From assembly GCF_030719295.1 (NCBI RefSeq), contig NZ_CP120997.1:4599501-4663500 (forward strand): a stretch of 64,000 bases of DNA. The letters are read 5' to 3'. Origin of the DNA: Streptomyces sp. Mut1 (GTDB taxonomy: Bacteria > Actinomycetota > Actinomycetes > Streptomycetales > Streptomycetaceae). The notes below the pieces were generated by a model, which saw nothing but the letters and a program-made list of their open reading frames with translations, ran no database searches and had not been told where the DNA came from. Each line of letters starts with the position of its first letter. Position 1 is the first letter of the stretch. The translations under genes and the position numbers were made by a program. Of this stretch, positions 61,881 to 64,000 are shown in pieces.

Positions 61881-63244
61881 TGACGTTGGCCGCCGAAATC
61901 GACCAGAACGGGACCAGCCCCGAGAAGCTTCTCGCACCTGTCCTGTCCGCCTTCTGGGACCAGCCGGATTCCTGGACCCTGGACACCTACCGCCGCCACG
62001 ACGGGTACGAGGGACTGCGCAAGGCCCTCGCCATGTCCCCGGACGACCTCATCGCGTACGTCAAGGACTCCGGTCTGCGCGGACGCGGCGGCGCAGGCTT
62101 CCCCACCGGGATGAAGTGGCAGTTCATCCCGCAGGGCGACGGCAAGCCGCACTACCTGGTGGTCAACGCCGACGAGTCGGAGCCGGGGACCTGCAAGGAC
62201 ATCCCGCTCCTCTTCGCCAACCCGCACAGCCTCATCGAAGGCATCGTGATCGCCAGCTACGCGATCCGCTGCTCGCACGCCTTCATCTACCTGCGCGGCG
62301 AGGTCGTCCCCGTCCTGCGCAGGCTGCACGAGGCCGTCCGCGAGGCGTACGAGGCGGGCTACCTCGGCAAGGACGTCCTGGGCTCCGGGCTCGATCTGGA
62401 GCTCACCGTGCACGCGGGCGCCGGCGCGTACATCTGTGGTGAGGAGACCGCACTCCTCGACTCGCTCGAAGGACGGCGCGGCCAGCCCCGGCTGCGGCCC
62501 CCCTTCCCCGCCATCGCCGGTCTCTACGCCTGCCCCACCGTGGTGAACAACGTCGAGTCCATCGCCTCGGTTCCCGCGATCCTGAACAAGGGCAAGGACT
62601 GGTTCAAGTCGATGGGCAGCGAGAAGTCCCCGGGCTTCACGCTCTACTCGCTCAGCGGCCACGTCGCGGGCCCCGGCCAGTACGAGGCCCCGCTCGGCAT
62701 CACGCTGCGCCAGCTCCTCGACATGAGCGGCGGCATCCGCCCCGGCCACCGCCTGAAGTTCTGGACCCCGGGCGGCTCCTCCACCCCGATGTTCACCGAG
62801 GAGCACCTCGACGTGCCCCTCGACTACGAGGGCGTCGGGGCGGCCGGATCCATGCTCGGCACCAAGGCGCTCCAGTGCTTCGACGAGACGACCTGCGTGG
62901 TGCGGGCCGTCACCCGCTGGACCGAGTTCTACGCGCACGAGTCCTGCGGCAAGTGCACACCCTGCCGCGAAGGGACGTACTGGCTCGTCCAGTTGCTGCG
63001 CGACATCGAGGCCGGCAAGGGCCGGATGTCCGACCTCGACAAGCTGAACGACATCGCCGACAACATCAACGGCAAGTCGTTCTGCGCCCTCGGCGACGGC
63101 GCCGCCTCGCCGATCTTCTCCTCGCTGAAGTACTTCCGCGAGGAGTACGAGCAGCACATCACCGGCAAGGGCTGCCCCTTCGATCCCGCCAGGTCGACCC
63201 TCTGGGCCGACGACAAGAACGCACCCCAGGGGGTGAACGCATGA
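61880..63244 (+). CDS. nuoF: NADH-quinone oxidoreductase subunit F
   Basis: 454 residues from ATG 61880 (TGATG overlap). FMN/NADH site [45 protein letters not shown] and 4Fe-4S N3 ligands in [12 protein letters not shown] plus a later Cys in KSFCALGD. It oxidises NADH and starts the electron path. Confidence 0.97.
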   Translation: MTLAAEIDQNGTSPEKLLAPVLSAFWDQPDSWTLDTYRRHDGYEGLRKALAMSPDDLIAYVKDSGLRGRGGAGFPTGMKWQFIPQGDGKPHYLVVNADESEPGTCKDIPLLFANPHSLIEGIVIASYAIRCSHAFIYLRGEVVPVLRRLHEAVREAYEAGYLGKDVLGSGLDLELTVHAGAGAYICGEETALLDSLEGRRGQPRLRPPFPAIAGLYACPTVVNNVESIASVPAILNKGKDWFKSMGSEKSPGFTLYSLSGHVAGPGQYEAPLGITLRQLLDMSGGIRPGHRLKFWTPGGSSTPMFTEEHLDVPLDYEGVGAAGSMLGTKALQCFDETTCVVRAVTRWTEFYAHESCGKCTPCREGTYWLVQLLRDIEAGKGRMSDLDKLNDIADNINGKSFCALGDGAASPIFSSLKYFREEYEQHITGKGCPFDPARSTLWADDKNAPQGVNA

Positions 63245-64000
63245 CAGTCACCACGAGTGCGCCCTCCGGGGGCGGCGAAGCGGCGATCCCGCCCGAGGAC
63301 CTGGTCACGCTGACCATCGACGGCATCGAGATCAGCGTGCCCAAGGGCACCCTGGTCATCCGCGCCGCCGAACTCCTCGGCATCGAGATCCCGCGCTTCT
63401 GCGACCACCCCCTCCTCGACCCGGCCGGCGCCTGCCGCCAGTGCATCGTCGAGGTCGAGGGCCAGCGCAAGCCGATGGCGTCCTGCACCATCACCTGCAC
63501 CGACGGCATGGTCGTCAAGTCGCAGATCACCTCGCCGGTCGCCGACAAGGCGCAGCGCGGCGTGATGGAGCTGCTGCTCATCAACCACCCGCTGGACTGC
63601 CCGGTCTGCGACAAGGGCGGCGAGTGCCCGCTCCAGAACCAGGCGATGTCGCACGGCGACGCGACCTCCCGCTTCGACGGGAAGAAGCGGACGTACGAGA
63701 AGCCCGTCCCGATCTCCACCCAGGTGCTGCTGGACCGCGAGCGGTGCGTGCTGTGCGCGCGCTGCACCCGGTTCTCCAACCAGGTGGCGGGCGACCCGAT
63801 GATCGAGCTGATCGAGCGCGGCGCGCTCCAGCAGGTCGGCACCGGCGAGGGCGACCCGTTCGAGTCGTACTTCTCCGGCAACACCATCCAGATCTGCCCG
63901 GTCGGCGCGCTGACCTCGGCGGCGTACCGATTCCGTTCCCGCCCCTTCGACCTGGTGTCGACGCCCTCGGTGTGCGAGCACTGCGCCGGGGGCTGCGCCA
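63241..64000 (+). CDS. nuoG: NADH-quinone oxidoreductase subunit G (5' part, cut by window end)
   Basis: The first 253 residues, 4-nt overlap with nuoF. 2Fe-2S ligands in [21 protein letters not shown], 4Fe-4S His/Cys site in [20 protein letters not shown], second cluster in [17 protein letters not shown]...[10 protein letters not shown], and a further CEHCAGGC at the window edge. The molybdopterin-fold domain lies beyond. Confidence 0.96.
   Translation, partial: MTVTTSAPSGGGEAAIPPEDLVTLTIDGIEISVPKGTLVIRAAELLGIEIPRFCDHPLLDPAGACRQCIVEVEGQRKPMASCTITCTDGMVVKSQITSPVADKAQRGVMELLLINHPLDCPVCDKGGECPLQNQAMSHGDATSRFDGKKRTYEKPVPISTQVLLDRERCVLCARCTRFSNQVAGDPMIELIERGALQQVGTGEGDPFESYFSGNTIQICPVGALTSAAYRFRSRPFDLVSTPSVCEHCAGGCA

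Overview
The window is a piece of a Streptomyces (or very close actinomycete) chromosome. The base composition is very GC-rich and codons end in G or C. The gene content is also typical: futalosine-route menaquinone genes, a 14-subunit-type NADH dehydrogenase operon, an AfsR-type SARP regulator, HTH/DUF5753 regulators with DUF397 or DUF6879 partners, streptophobe and DUF3152 proteins, and TTA codons in a secondary-metabolite cluster. I see no rRNA, tRNA or CRISPR array.

Layout. 1-2.7 kb: a divergent MFS exporter/TetR pair with a clear palindromic operator, an unrecognised small gene, and an HTH-DUF5753/DUF397 pair. 2.8-9.2 kb: a lasso-peptide cluster, made of an HTH/TPR regulator, a 43-residue precursor, an asparagine-synthetase-like cyclase, a RRE (B1) gene that is frameshifted as sequenced, a B2 protease and an ABC exporter. 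The precursor leader is atypical, and both the cyclase and the exporter carry a TTA codon. 9.3-15.3 kb: glutaminase, a RelE-like/Phd-like toxin-antitoxin pair, PspAB-HtpX, a P450 with its 3Fe-4S ferredoxin, and a PNPOx-family flavoprotein. 15.4-34.7 kb: acyl-CoA catabolism genes (two SCP2/lipid-transfer-type thiolases, acyl-CoA dehydrogenase, deazaflavin-dependent reductase, DUF35 protein, enoyl-CoA hydratase, acyl-CoA synthetase, amidohydrolase). Three near-identical 19-nt palindromes lie in front of these genes, which suggests one TetR regulon, with a TetR gene at 18.6-19.3 kb as the best candidate. Interspersed are a PQQ-propeller Ser/Thr kinase, a VapBC pair with its operator, a tiny four-times-repeated ENHAG peptide gene, and a SARP/NB-ARC/TPR regulator.

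34.7-48.9 kb: MerR regulator, cold-shock protein, mqnA, Ser/Thr kinase, mqnC, tandem DUF3152 metalloprotease-like proteins, a SigE-type ECF sigma factor with a membrane partner, demethylmenaquinone methyltransferase, a streptophobe protein, a GNAT enzyme and a geranylgeranyl-reductase-like enzyme. MqnA, MqnC, MenG and the reductase make or finish menaquinone, the electron acceptor of the NADH dehydrogenase at the right end. 49.1-56.1 kb: an accessory island. A DUF6879/HTH-DUF5753 regulatory set is followed by a 29-codon peptide gene and a small conserved gene. That gene has been split after its seventh codon by a 4106-bp composite element. The element consists of two 1005-bp inverted, similarly decayed ISAs1-type copies flanking an AT-richer two-gene module, EACC1 plus caspase/pentapeptide-repeat, which is the signature of NTP-dependent biological-conflict systems. 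56.4-64 kb: a secreted NlpC/P60 peptidase, a 792-bp regulatory gap with a Rex-like site, and nuoA to nuoG (nuoG cut by the window end).

The strongest leads are the composite-transposon-borne EACC1/caspase module, the atypical lasso cluster with helically phased TTCGCCG repeats and a frameshifted B1, the three-site TetR regulon, and the ENHAG repeat peptide beside the SARP gene.
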